NCBI RefSeq assembly: GCF_021654285.1 | Contig: NZ_JAKFZS010000013.1 | Location: 62,001 to 126,000 of the forward strand | Reading direction: 5' to 3' | DNA from: Pseudoalteromonas luteoviolacea | GTDB lineage: Bacteria > Pseudomonadota > Gammaproteobacteria > Enterobacterales > Alteromonadaceae | DNA length: 64,000 nucleotides | Shown: one piece after another, positions 8,306-16,466 of the stretch | Position numbering within the stretch: the first letter of the stretch is position 1 | Layout: each line of letters begins with the position of its first letter | Translations under genes and position numbers: made by a program | The notes under the pieces: generated by a model | The model's input: the letters and a program-made list of their open reading frames with translations, nothing else | Database searches by the model: none | Told to the model about the DNA's origin: nothing

Positions 8306-9213
8306 TCTGTTTTCGTTTGAAGAAATTGAGTTTGATATTGTTTTGGTGTCTGCTTAAAGGTCTTCTTAAACCCTCGACTTAATTGACTTGGGTGATTAAA
8401 CCCTAAGGTGAAAGCAATGCTTGTCACGCTTTCACCGCGCTCCAAGCGCTTGCGTGCTGACATCATTCGTTGGCCATTCAACCAATTTTGCGGGGTCGTA
8501 CCAATGCGCTTTTTGAACTGGTCAAAAAATTTACTGCGGCTCATGCAGGCTATTTTGCATAATTCATCGACGTCGAGTTGTTCATCCAGATTTCTTTGCA
8601 TATATTCAACCGCCGCATGGATCCCCGTTGTTAACTCATACTTCGCAACTTGTTTAAACAAGAGGTCGCGACTTTGCTGTTGCAGTAAACGAGCAACTAA
8701 CTCGTTTAACGCAAGGTCGATATAAAAGTCTCTTTGTGGCGTATTTTCGCAAAATAAATGCATTAAGCGCATAAGCAGTTGCTGTGTCTGCGAGTTGTGC
8801 TCGTTATGAACAAGCTCTGGCAAGTAATTAAACTGTGATTCAGAGCACTTCTCAAGTTGGTTTAATTGCTCTGCGACTGAGGCTATTTTGTCTTTGCTAA
8901 TATCAATGGCCAAGCAGGTTGTCGGTTGATTTATGCAGGCGGTGGGAAAGTCGATATGCACTGCTTGTTCAGGCGCCAATACAAAGCTTTCATTGGGTAA
9001 AAATACATGATGATAGTCACAGCTTTCGACATGCATGACTTTTTTTCCCGAGAGCATGCCGCAAAACAGCACATTGTTAGAAAACAATCGAATATGCTCT
9101 GCATTTTCATAGGTATCATAAATACTGAGCTCGACGTCATCGCCTGCAAAATGAACGCGATTCTCAACCAGTGAATTGACTTTTTGCCTTTTTTTATGAA
9201 GTTGTTCTAGCAT
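8302..9213 (-). CDS. AraC-family transcriptional regulator
   Basis: The C-terminal third has two helix-turn-helix units (VDELCKIACMSRSKFFDQFKK, and VTSIAFTLGFNHPSQLSRGFK) followed by the conserved PKQY. The N-terminal part resembles the AraC_binding_2 sensor. The start was placed at the ATG 9211-9213, with AAGGAA at a proper distance. An in-frame ATG at 9246 (11 more residues) has no ribosome site. This gives 303 residues. It stands divergent from the aldehyde dehydrogenase gene and is the likely activator of it, probably responding to an alcohol, aldehyde or amine. That link is inferred from position. Confidence 0.9.
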   Translation of the reverse strand: MLEQLHKKRQKVNSLVENRVHFAGDDVELSIYDTYENAEHIRLFSNNVLFCGMLSGKKVMHVESCDYHHVFLPNESFVLAPEQAVHIDFPTACINQPTTCLAIDISKDKIASVAEQLNQLEKCSESQFNYLPELVHNEHNSQTQQLLMRLMHLFCENTPQRDFYIDLALNELVARLLQQQSRDLLFKQVAKYELTTGIHAAVEYMQRNLDEQLDVDELCKIACMSRSKFFDQFKKRIGTTPQNWLNGQRMMSARKRLERGESVTSIAFTLGFNHPSQLSRGFKKTFKQTPKQYQTQFLQTKTD

Positions 9214-9366
9214 TTTTATTCCTTGTTTGGACTCAAGCGCAAACATTTTATACGCAGAGTTAAGTTTTTAATCCGCCTTTAAATTAATGTCAACAGAATA
9301 ACAACAAGCGGCCTCCTCATTGAGAGAGTACCGTAGTCACATAACAACTAAGTTGAAGAGGCATTT

Positions 9367-10887
9367 ATGATTTATGCAAATCCAAATACATCAGATGCAA
9401 TCGTTAATTTTAAACCCGTTTATGATAACTATATTGGCGGAAAATGGACCCAACCTGTCGAGGGGCAGTATTTTGATAATATCAGCCCAGTCAATGGTGC
9501 TGTTTTTTGTCAGGTAGCAAGATCTGGGCAAAAAGACATTGAATTAGCTTTGGATGCAGCTCACAGTGCCAAAGAGTCTTGGGGCACAACGTCAGTGACA
9601 GAGCGCAGCAATACTTTGCTTAAAATTGCCGATCGTATAGAAGCCAATCTTGAATACCTCGCCGTGGCCGAAACGTGGGACAACGGTAAAGCTGTGCGTG
9701 AAACTTTAGCTGCTGATGTACCCTTAGCTGCCGACCACTTTCGTTATTTTGCAGGGTGTATCCGTGCGCAAGAAGGCAGCATTGGTGAAATTGATGAGCA
9801 TACGGTGGCGTATCATTTCCACGAACCGTTAGGGGTTGTTGGACAAATTATTCCTTGGAATTTTCCATTGCTAATGGCAGCTTGGAAACTTGCGCCAGCG
9901 CTTGCTGCGGGCAATTGCGTGGTATTAAAACCCGCTGAGCAGACACCTATCTCGATTTTATTATTGATGGAACTGATAGAAGATCTGCTCCCTGCAGGGG
10001 TTGTTAACGTGGTAAATGGCTTTGGTAAAGAAGCCGGAGAGGCACTGGCGACCAGCGACCGCATTGCCAAAATCGCGTTTACCGGCTCAACGCCAGTGGG
10101 GTCACATATTTTGAAATGTGCGGCGGATAATATCATTCCATCAACAGTAGAGCTTGGCGGCAAGTCTCCCAATATTTACTTCAGTGATGTAATGGAAAAA
10201 GATGATGAATTTTTGAGTAAATGTGTCGAAGGGGCTGTACTGGCTTACTTCAATCAAGGTGAAGTATGTACATGCCCGTCTCGATTGTTTGTGCAAGAAG
10301 ATATCTACGATGAATTCATTGCAAAAGTGATAGCGCGCACGCAGCAGATAAAACGTGGCAATCCTTTGGACACAGACACCATGGTAGGCGCACAGGCTTC
10401 CCAAGCACAATTTGATAAAATTTTAAGCTACATCGAAATTGGCAAGCAAGAAGGTGCCGAGGTACTCCTTGGTGGTGAACCAGAAAAACTCAGTACGGAA
10501 TATCATGAAGGCTATTATATTCAGCCGACGTTGTTAAAAGGTCACAATTCTATGCGAGTATTTCAAGAAGAGATATTTGGCCCTGTGATCTCCTTGTGTA
10601 CTTTCAAAGATGAAGCGGAAGTACTCGCAATGGCTAATAGCAGTGAATTTGGCCTAGGAGCGGGGGTGTGGACCCGTAATATGAACCGTGCTTATCACTT
10701 TGGTAGAAAAATAGAAGCGGGTAGGGTATGGACTAATTGCTATCACATGTATCCGGCCCATGCCGCTTTTGGCGGCTACAAGCGCTCGGGCATCGGCCGT
10801 GAAACACATAAAAAAGCGCTGGATCATTACCAGCAAACTAAGAACCTTCTAGTCAGCTATAGCGAAAGTCCGCTTGGATTCTTCTAA
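9367..10887 (+). CDS. NAD(P)-dependent aldehyde dehydrogenase, ExaC/AldB type
   Basis: The 506-residue length is normal for the family. The Rossmann segment includes [19 protein letters not shown], the general base is E262 (VELGGKSPN), and the nucleophile is C301 in [12 protein letters not shown]. The GEVCTCPSR form, with a second Cys two residues on, is characteristic of the acetaldehyde/AldB/ExaC group rather than betaine aldehyde dehydrogenases. It should oxidise short-chain aldehydes to acids in the cytoplasm. A good ribosome site (GAAGAGG) precedes the ATG. The divergent AraC regulator is its probable controller. Its intrinsic terminator lies inside the 3' end of the convergent LysR gene. 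Confidence 0.93.
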   Translation: MIYANPNTSDAIVNFKPVYDNYIGGKWTQPVEGQYFDNISPVNGAVFCQVARSGQKDIELALDAAHSAKESWGTTSVTERSNTLLKIADRIEANLEYLAVAETWDNGKAVRETLAADVPLAADHFRYFAGCIRAQEGSIGEIDEHTVAYHFHEPLGVVGQIIPWNFPLLMAAWKLAPALAAGNCVVLKPAEQTPISILLLMELIEDLLPAGVVNVVNGFGKEAGEALATSDRIAKIAFTGSTPVGSHILKCAADNIIPSTVELGGKSPNIYFSDVMEKDDEFLSKCVEGAVLAYFNQGEVCTCPSRLFVQEDIYDEFIAKVIARTQQIKRGNPLDTDTMVGAQASQAQFDKILSYIEIGKQEGAEVLLGGEPEKLSTEYHEGYYIQPTLLKGHNSMRVFQEEIFGPVISLCTFKDEAEVLAMANSSEFGLGAGVWTRNMNRAYHFGRKIEAGRVWTNCYHMYPAHAAFGGYKRSGIGRETHKKALDHYQQTKNLLVSYSESPLGFF

Positions 10888-11765
10888 GTTATAGCCTTAG
10901 CAAGATGCGCAACCATGGCCATGGTTGCGCTCTTTTTTGTTACGTTATTAGGCCAGATAGCATAGGCCGGAATAGGGGTTACTTGCCAATTGGGCAGTAA
11001 CTCAATCAACTTATTTTCTCTAAGGGCTTGTTCAACAAGAAAGTCCGCAGGTGTCGCAATACCCAGCCCTTCCATACATAATTGTGTCATGCCCTCAACC
11101 GAATTGACTGTGACTTGATAGTCAAAATGAATGTCCTGTTTGCCAAGCTCTGGGTGTGTGATTGTTCGCTTATTGGGTAAGCTGACAAGCCTTATCCATG
11201 GTACGTTTTCAAGATCTTTAGGGGTTTTAGGGAGTGGGTTATTTTTTAAAAATAAGGGTGAGCAGGTGAGCTTTCGCTTTATATTGCCTAGTTTTTTACT
11301 TTTTAATTCACTATTTGGTAGGTCGCCAAGGCGAACTGCAATATCGATCCCTTTCTCTATCAAGTTCTCATACACATCGCTAAAGTGAAAGTTGACCTCT
11401 AACCTTGGATGTTGCTGGCAAAACTCTGCTAAAACGCGGGTATAGTGGGAGCGTATAAGTACAGTCGGCAAACTGACGGTGATCCTGCCAGATAACGCCT
11501 CTTGCTGGGCATTGATATCAGTTAGGCCTTGCTCGACTGTTTTTAACATGTTTGTGCTCATTTTGAATAACTGCTGCCCTTGCTCTGTTAACGAGAGTTT
11601 TCTGGTTGAGCGGTACAGCAAGGCGGTATCTAGCTTTGTTTCGAGCAAAGTAATGTGATAGCTGATCACTGAGGGCGACAAGTTCAGTGCGCGCGCTGCA
11701 CCGCGAAAAGATCCTTGCTCTACAACCGTTGAAAAAATGGCGATGCTTTTGAGTTCGTCAATCAT
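10884..11765 (-). CDS. LysR-family transcriptional regulator
   Basis: The 293-residue protein has the N-terminal winged helix ([28 protein letters not shown]) and an effector domain of the CrgA-like LysR subgroup ([16 protein letters not shown]). It is divergent from a LysE-type exporter gene 99 bases away and most likely regulates it. The 3' end converges on the aldehyde dehydrogenase gene with a 4-base overlap of stop regions. Its last codons ([12 protein letters not shown]) coincide with the dehydrogenase terminator palindrome. Confidence 0.93.
   Translation of the reverse strand: MIDELKSIAIFSTVVEQGSFRGAARALNLSPSVISYHITLLETKLDTALLYRSTRKLSLTEQGQQLFKMSTNMLKTVEQGLTDINAQQEALSGRITVSLPTVLIRSHYTRVLAEFCQQHPRLEVNFHFSDVYENLIEKGIDIAVRLGDLPNSELKSKKLGNIKRKLTCSPLFLKNNPLPKTPKDLENVPWIRLVSLPNKRTITHPELGKQDIHFDYQVTVNSVEGMTQLCMEGLGIATPADFLVEQALRENKLIELLPNWQVTPIPAYAIWPNNVTKKSATMAMVAHLAKAIT
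10907..10938 (+). terminator. Terminator of the aldehyde dehydrogenase gene inside the LysR coding end
   Basis: A 24-base perfect palindrome (half GCGCAACCATGG) at 10907-10930 is followed by TCTTTTTT on the + strand only. It lies wholly within the last 12 or so codons of the convergent LysR gene. Confidence 0.87.
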
Positions 11766-11798
11766 ATTGAGTAAGTTTTTAGAACAGTGATGTTAATT

Positions 11799-11832
11799 TA
11801 TACCACCTAATCAAATTTAAAACAGGGGTATA
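11799..11832. promoter_or_regulatory. Candidate LysR operator in the divergent lysR/lysE-like gap
   Basis: TATACC (11799-11804) and GGTATA (11827-11832) form an inverted repeat spaced by 22 bases in the 99-base intergenic region. This is a plausible regulator footprint, but the repeat is short. Confidence 0.35.
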
Positions 11833-11864
11833 CACTCAAATTTTATACAGCGATGGAGTGAGCA

Positions 11865-12467
11865 ATGTTGATGATATTGGCAATGGGCTTATATGCATTT
11901 TCTATGTCTATTACACCGGGCCCGGTGAATTTGATTATTTTTTCAGGTGGGATGAATCGTGGTATCCAAGCCACATTACCGTTTATTTTAGGTGCAACAA
12001 TTGGGTTTAGTCTGTTGCTTTTAGCAACAGGGCTGGGGCTTGGTTGGGTGGTGCAGCAACATAAGTGGTTAGTATATAGTTCTACAGTGATCGGCTGTGG
12101 TTTTATGATGTATCTTTCCTTGCAACTGTTTAAATCTGAACCGAGAGTAGGCCAAACGACAGCGATGCGCTCAGGGTGGTGGGCAGGCTTTATGTTGATG
12201 TGGCTGAATCCAAAAGCGTGGTTGGCTGCTATCGCGGGCAATAGTTTGTTCATTGAGCCTAGCCAAACGAGCAAATTGTTTGTGTTTGTACTCATTTACT
12301 CCTTGGTGTGTTTTGTTTCTTTATTGTTGTGGGCCGTATTTGGTAAGCAAGTGTCTCATTATATTTTGAATGATAAGTATGTGCGTTGGCTTAACAAGGC
12401 TGCGGCGTTGGTGATCGCGGGTATGTGTGTGATGGTATTGTATGAGCTAGGAGGCAGAAATCTTTAG
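11865..12467 (+). CDS. LysE/RhtB-family amino-acid exporter
   Basis: The 200-residue membrane protein has about six hydrophobic segments. The signature SITPGPVN sits after the first helix, and the mid-protein segment has WLNPKAWLAAIAG, both typical of the LysE/RhtB superfamily of amino-acid effluxers. GGAG lies a suitable distance before the ATG. The substrate is not determined; members export basic amino acids, homoserine, threonine or cysteine derivatives. The divergent LysR gene is its likely regulator. Confidence 0.9.
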   Translation: MLMILAMGLYAFSMSITPGPVNLIIFSGGMNRGIQATLPFILGATIGFSLLLLATGLGLGWVVQQHKWLVYSSTVIGCGFMMYLSLQLFKSEPRVGQTTAMRSGWWAGFMLMWLNPKAWLAAIAGNSLFIEPSQTSKLFVFVLIYSLVCFVSLLLWAVFGKQVSHYILNDKYVRWLNKAAALVIAGMCVMVLYELGGRNL

Positions 12468-12534
12468 CGGTGTAGTTATTCTGTGATAACTTTGTTTGAC
12501 TAAAACTAATTTGCCAAGGACTTTGAGGTAAGCC

Positions 12535-13155
12535 ATGAGAAAAGTTAAAGCTGCCCCATATTTGATTTTTAGTATTAACATTATCATCGTATTTGTAGCT
12601 ACTTTTTGGCATCAAATTTTTAGTGCTAATGGTGGCTTATCCTTTATCTTACTGGTGATATTTTGCGTTTTGTCATTGTCGAATTGCGTCTATCATATGA
12701 GTGTCTTGTTAGTTTATAAAGTGTTTAAAATAGAGCGTTTTAAAGTTTTGGCCTTGATGATGCCAGCCTTATTATTACTTGCTTATAGTATTTTTTCATC
12801 GGCTCTCAACATGGAAGAGAATAGGCGCTCTTTGAATACTTCTAGCTCTGAACAGTTTATCGCCCGGGTATCTGCATCGTTTAATTATTGGCATATTGAG
12901 GTGGAAAATGCCTTGGGGCAGACAGTATACAAAAATGAAAATACAGCGATGAGAAGCGCATTCTCGCTATATTGGGTGTGGGATAAGCAAGACAGATTAT
13001 GGTTTTATTACAGTGATGATGGCACTGTACACTATTTATCGAAGAGTAATGATGGCTGGCAGCTACGAGAATACGACAAGTTTGATGATGCTTTGGAACT
13101 TAAGCCCCCATCGAGTTTATTTCCACCATATGTAATCCCAAAACAGAAAAAGTAA
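12535..13155 (+). CDS. Small membrane protein of unknown function
   Basis: The 206-residue protein has three hydrophobic segments (about 8-27, 33-60 and 70-88) and a C-terminal soluble part of about 115 residues. That part is rich in aromatic residues (HYLSKSNDGWQLREYDKF, SFNYWHIEV), suggesting a small extracytoplasmic beta domain. GAGG is well placed before the ATG, and the frame is uninterrupted. It follows the LysE-type gene by 67 bases and could be on the same transcript. I do not recognise a family and assign no function. Confidence 0.75.
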   Translation: MRKVKAAPYLIFSINIIIVFVATFWHQIFSANGGLSFILLVIFCVLSLSNCVYHMSVLLVYKVFKIERFKVLALMMPALLLLAYSIFSSALNMEENRRSLNTSSSEQFIARVSASFNYWHIEVENALGQTVYKNENTAMRSAFSLYWVWDKQDRLWFYYSDDGTVHYLSKSNDGWQLREYDKFDDALELKPPSSLFPPYVIPKQKK

Positions 13156-13326
13156 TAAAGCGAATGCTTCAACTTGCTATAGCCCACTTTAACTGCAAGA
13201 TGGTCTTTACGAGACTATCAAAATATTTTTAGTACTGAGCATTTAATATAACGCTTACAGCATTTTTTATCGTATTATGCAGCATGCCTGTCGGTGTGTT
13301 TTAATTAGTAACATAAGAATTTCCTC

Positions 13327-14232
13327 ATGTATAACCCGAACTTACCTTTAGTTTACCACCCTAATTATTCATTCAGTTTTGATCCCAAACACCGTTTTGT
13401 GGTGAGTAAATTTGCAAGATTAAAAAATTATCTAGAGCAACAAGGGCTCATTGGTCAAAACTTGCATCAGGGTCCTGTTGGTCACTATTCGGACTTAGAG
13501 CTAGTACATTGTGAGCAGTATGTTCGAGACTTATACCATAATGAGCTTTGCCCAAAAGCAATGAGACGAATTGGGATCCCTTGGTCTAAAGAGCTGATGG
13601 CGAGAACATTTACAGCACCGCTGGGCACTTATCTTACTGCATCGCTTGCACTTGAAAACGGCGTGGCGTGTCATTTGGCGGGTGGCACGCACCATGCTCA
13701 TTACGATTTCGGTTCTGGGTATTGCATGGTGAATGATTTGGCTTATACAGCAGAGCGGTTGATCAAAGAAAAACGGGTTCATAATGTACTTATCTTTGAT
13801 TGCGACGTGCATCAAGGAGATGGCACTGCCGCCATGCTCACACACAACCCTTTTGTATTTACCTGCTCAATACATTGTGAAAAGAACTTTCCCTTTAGAA
13901 AGCAACAGAGTGATTTAGACATTGGGTTAGACCCTAATGTCAGCGATCACGAATACCTGCGAGTTGTAGAAGCAACAATCCATGATTTACTGGATCAGCT
14001 AAACCCTGATCTGGTGTTATATGATGCAGGCGTTGATGTTTGGCAAGAGGATACGTTAGGTAAATTAGACATTAGCTGGCAAGGGCTTGAGAAACGCGAC
14101 CGTATTGTACTCAATGCATGTAATCAAAAAGGTGTGCCAGTAGCCACTGTGATCGGTGGTGGATATGACAAAGATCATGAGCGTTTGGCAAAACGTCACG
14201 CTATCGTCATTGAGCAGGCCGCAAAAATATAG
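13327..14232 (+). CDS. Histone deacetylase-family (acetylpolyamine/acetyl-lysine) amidohydrolase
   Basis: The 301-residue protein keeps the arginase/deacetylase signatures. GGTHHAHYDFGSGYCMVND carries the catalytic His pair H122/H123. FDCDVHQGDG carries zinc ligands D160 and H162, and DAGVDVWQED carries the third ligand D237. GGGY lies near the end. The FGSGYCMVND form and short length resemble the class IV (HDAC11-like) bacterial group found in marine proteobacteria. Predicted reaction: zinc-dependent hydrolysis of acetyl or longer acyl amides in the cytoplasm; the substrate is unknown. It appears to be a single gene. Confidence 0.9.
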   Translation: MYNPNLPLVYHPNYSFSFDPKHRFVVSKFARLKNYLEQQGLIGQNLHQGPVGHYSDLELVHCEQYVRDLYHNELCPKAMRRIGIPWSKELMARTFTAPLGTYLTASLALENGVACHLAGGTHHAHYDFGSGYCMVNDLAYTAERLIKEKRVHNVLIFDCDVHQGDGTAAMLTHNPFVFTCSIHCEKNFPFRKQQSDLDIGLDPNVSDHEYLRVVEATIHDLLDQLNPDLVLYDAGVDVWQEDTLGKLDISWQGLEKRDRIVLNACNQKGVPVATVIGGGYDKDHERLAKRHAIVIEQAAKI

Positions 14233-14419
14233 TTTATATTTTTTATAATATATAAATATATTACTTTAATAGTCATGTGGTTAAACTTGGTTTTTACGCT
14301 TTTTGACTTTGTTTTTATGCTTATTTTACCTTCTTTTAATTGTGTATGTATGTTCCTTTTTTAAATATGGATTTGCCCAAGATAAAGGGCAAACTACCAA
14401 AATAAAAAAGGAGTATAAA

Positions 14420-15022
14420 ATGATAAAATCAACATTAATTACACTATTGCTTAGTAGCTCAGCGTTGTTATCTATGCATGCTTTCAGTTCTAGTATTGAA
14501 TTCGCAGAGTGTGGTGAAAATAAAAGAGACAATGGAAAGGAAGATTGCGTTTGGTCTGATTATATTGGAGCAAAACAAATGCCTCCATGGGCGGTGAGTT
14601 ACAATACGGAGAATGGTGAATATAATAGCGAAACAGTTTATATCTGTCGTGATTCCGGCAATGTCCTAGGGCGAGCTGTTAAAGGGGTATGTTATGTACC
14701 TTGGTATGGCAGAGAATATGCCCACAGTAGTAACTTCCAAGTGCTTACAATGGATCCTAATAACTATGAATGGCAAGTTGAGACTTTACGTATAGATATT
14801 GATGGCAATATAAAACGTCCTGGTAAATACCTAGTGAAAGGATCACAAGAAGGCAGTTATCCAACTTATGTTTGTGGCGTCAGAGACGGCCATAATATAT
14901 TTAGAACAGGTAAACTAGTAAATGGTCACTGTTGGTATGGTGCTGGTGGTCGAGAATGGAATTACCCCTTGTCCAGTGGCCGCGTAGAAGTATTGTATTA
15001 TACCGGTTACTATGCGAATTAA
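14420..15022 (+). CDS. Secreted protein with two DM9/DUF3421-like repeats
   Basis: The start was set at ATG 14420 because AAAGGAG lies just upstream and a signal peptide follows directly (MIKSTLITLLLSSSALLSMHAFS). An in-frame upstream ATG at 14303 has neither. The 200-residue product contains two similar segments: one around YICRDSGNVLGRAVKGVCYV plus GREYAHSSNFQVL, and one around YVCGVRDGHNIFRTGKLV plus GGREWNYPLSSGRVEVL. The pattern (Y-x-C/A-R-x-G, then K-x-x-x-x-C-Y/W, then GGRE-x-x-x-x-x-V-L) is that of DM9 repeats, which are best known from animals, where some bind mannose. Paired cysteines suggest disulphides. A glycan-binding role is only an inference. Confidence 0.72.
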   Translation: MIKSTLITLLLSSSALLSMHAFSSSIEFAECGENKRDNGKEDCVWSDYIGAKQMPPWAVSYNTENGEYNSETVYICRDSGNVLGRAVKGVCYVPWYGREYAHSSNFQVLTMDPNNYEWQVETLRIDIDGNIKRPGKYLVKGSQEGSYPTYVCGVRDGHNIFRTGKLVNGHCWYGAGGREWNYPLSSGRVEVLYYTGYYAN

Positions 15023-15056
15023 ACTAATTAATTAATTTTTTGTTTATTTGGTGTTT

Positions 15057-15090
15057 AAGGAGGCTAAAGTAGGCCTCCTTTATTATTTTT
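15057..15090 (+). terminator. Terminator after the DM9-like gene
   Basis: AAGGAGGC / GCCTCCTT with an 8-base loop, followed by TATTATTTTT. It stands just before the convergent DUF1501 gene end. Confidence 0.87.
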
Positions 15091-15102
15091 TCTATTATTG
15101 TT

Positions 15103-16455
15103 TTATCTAAATAATTTCATAGAAAACGCATCAAAATTACTTAAGTTTGGAAAAATATCATTAATCTCTGAGTCATTTAATCCAAACCATTTCGCTATGG
15201 GTGAAAAATACTGTTCATTGGAAAATTGAGGGATAAGTCTGCCGCCACCGACATCTATATTACTGCCGACCTGCTGTGAAAGCATGGCGCCATGCAAGTC
15301 TTGGCCATTTACTGCACCGCCCATAATCAGTTGATTACTGGCCCAGCCGTGATCTGTGCCATCTCCATTTGAAGTCAATGTGCGGCCAAAATCAGACATA
15401 GTAAAGGTTGTTACGCTATTTTGCAGAGATAGTTCTGTAAGTGCGTTATTAAACTCAGCCAGTGCTGTTGCAAGTGTTCCTAGCAGGGCTGGTTGCCGCG
15501 TGACTTGTTCATCATGGGTATCAAAGCCACCTAATGAGACAAAAAATATTTGCCGCTGGTTACCTGTTTGACCGCTGATACTCAGAGACTTAGCGACGGC
15601 AGCTAATTGCTCCGATAAACTGTTATCGCTAAATTGTGTGGTTAATACGGGCGCTTGCTCTAATAAGGTGTTCATATGCTGCACATTACTAATGGAGCTA
15701 GAAAGTCTGCTGGCATATGCGTCTTGCAGTGAGTTTGTTTGGGTGCTTAGCAATCTATCCATGATGCTTTTAACATGGTCGACTTGTGGCTGGTAACCTG
15801 TCAGCGAGTTTATTTTCATTATGCCGCTTTTATTGAGTGCATAGGGGGTGGTGTCGATACCTGCTTGCCATGGGTTTGCTCCAGCAAGGGAGATGTTACT
15901 AGTAAAGCTGTTGTGCTGGTTTAACCGTTCCAGCATTCGCGCGCCCCAACCCGTATTTAAAGACACCTTCTCACGTCCATTCATCCATGTGGCTTGTTGG
16001 TCGTTATGTGAAAACAAGTGATTGGGTAAAGGCACGGCTTTGTTTTGATAATCAGCAAGTGTTGTTGGTCTGATAAGTGTGCCAACACCGCCAACAAAGC
16101 CGAGCTGACCGGCATCAAAAATGGAGGATATGGCGCCCATGCTTGGGTGCAGGCCAACGCCGCCCTCAAATTGTGTCAGTGTATTTAAATTCAGCGGATC
16201 GGCAATAGCTAGATTTTGCCTGCTTTGCTCATAATGTAGCCTTTGATCACCGCTTAAGGGGACTAGCATATTGAGTGAGTCACTCCCACCGTGCAGAAAA
16301 ATACAAACAAGCGCTTTGTAATCAGTAAGCTCGGCGTTGTTCATAGAGCTACTGATAGCTTGTAACTGCAAACTAGTGAGCGCGGCAACAGAGGCCCCGC
16401 CCTTGAGGCACATAGATAAAAAAGCGCGTCTAGACTGATGATTAAAATACGACAT
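15103..16455 (-). CDS. DUF1501 family protein, probable Tat-exported sulfatase-fold protein
   Basis: The 450-residue protein begins with a twin-arginine type leader (SRRAFLSMCLKGGASVAAL). Family hallmarks include FLHGGSDSLNMLVP, FVSLGGFDTHDEQ, FTMSDFGRTLTSNGDGTDHGWASNQLIMGG and the QDLHGAML segment. DUF1501 proteins share the alkaline phosphatase/sulfatase fold, but their reaction is not established. It lies 11 bases after the DUF1800 gene with a good ribosome site (AGGAG), so the two form one operon, an association seen in many bacteria. Confidence 0.93.
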   Translation of the reverse strand: MSYFNHQSRRAFLSMCLKGGASVAALTSLQLQAISSSMNNAELTDYKALVCIFLHGGSDSLNMLVPLSGDQRLHYEQSRQNLAIADPLNLNTLTQFEGGVGLHPSMGAISSIFDAGQLGFVGGVGTLIRPTTLADYQNKAVPLPNHLFSHNDQQATWMNGREKVSLNTGWGARMLERLNQHNSFTSNISLAGANPWQAGIDTTPYALNKSGIMKINSLTGYQPQVDHVKSIMDRLLSTQTNSLQDAYASRLSSSISNVQHMNTLLEQAPVLTTQFSDNSLSEQLAAVAKSLSISGQTGNQRQIFFVSLGGFDTHDEQVTRQPALLGTLATALAEFNNALTELSLQNSVTTFTMSDFGRTLTSNGDGTDHGWASNQLIMGGAVNGQDLHGAMLSQQVGSNIDVGGGRLIPQFSNEQYFSPIAKWFGLNDSEINDIFPNLSNFDAFSMKLFR

Positions 16456-16466
16456 GGCAGGCGCTC

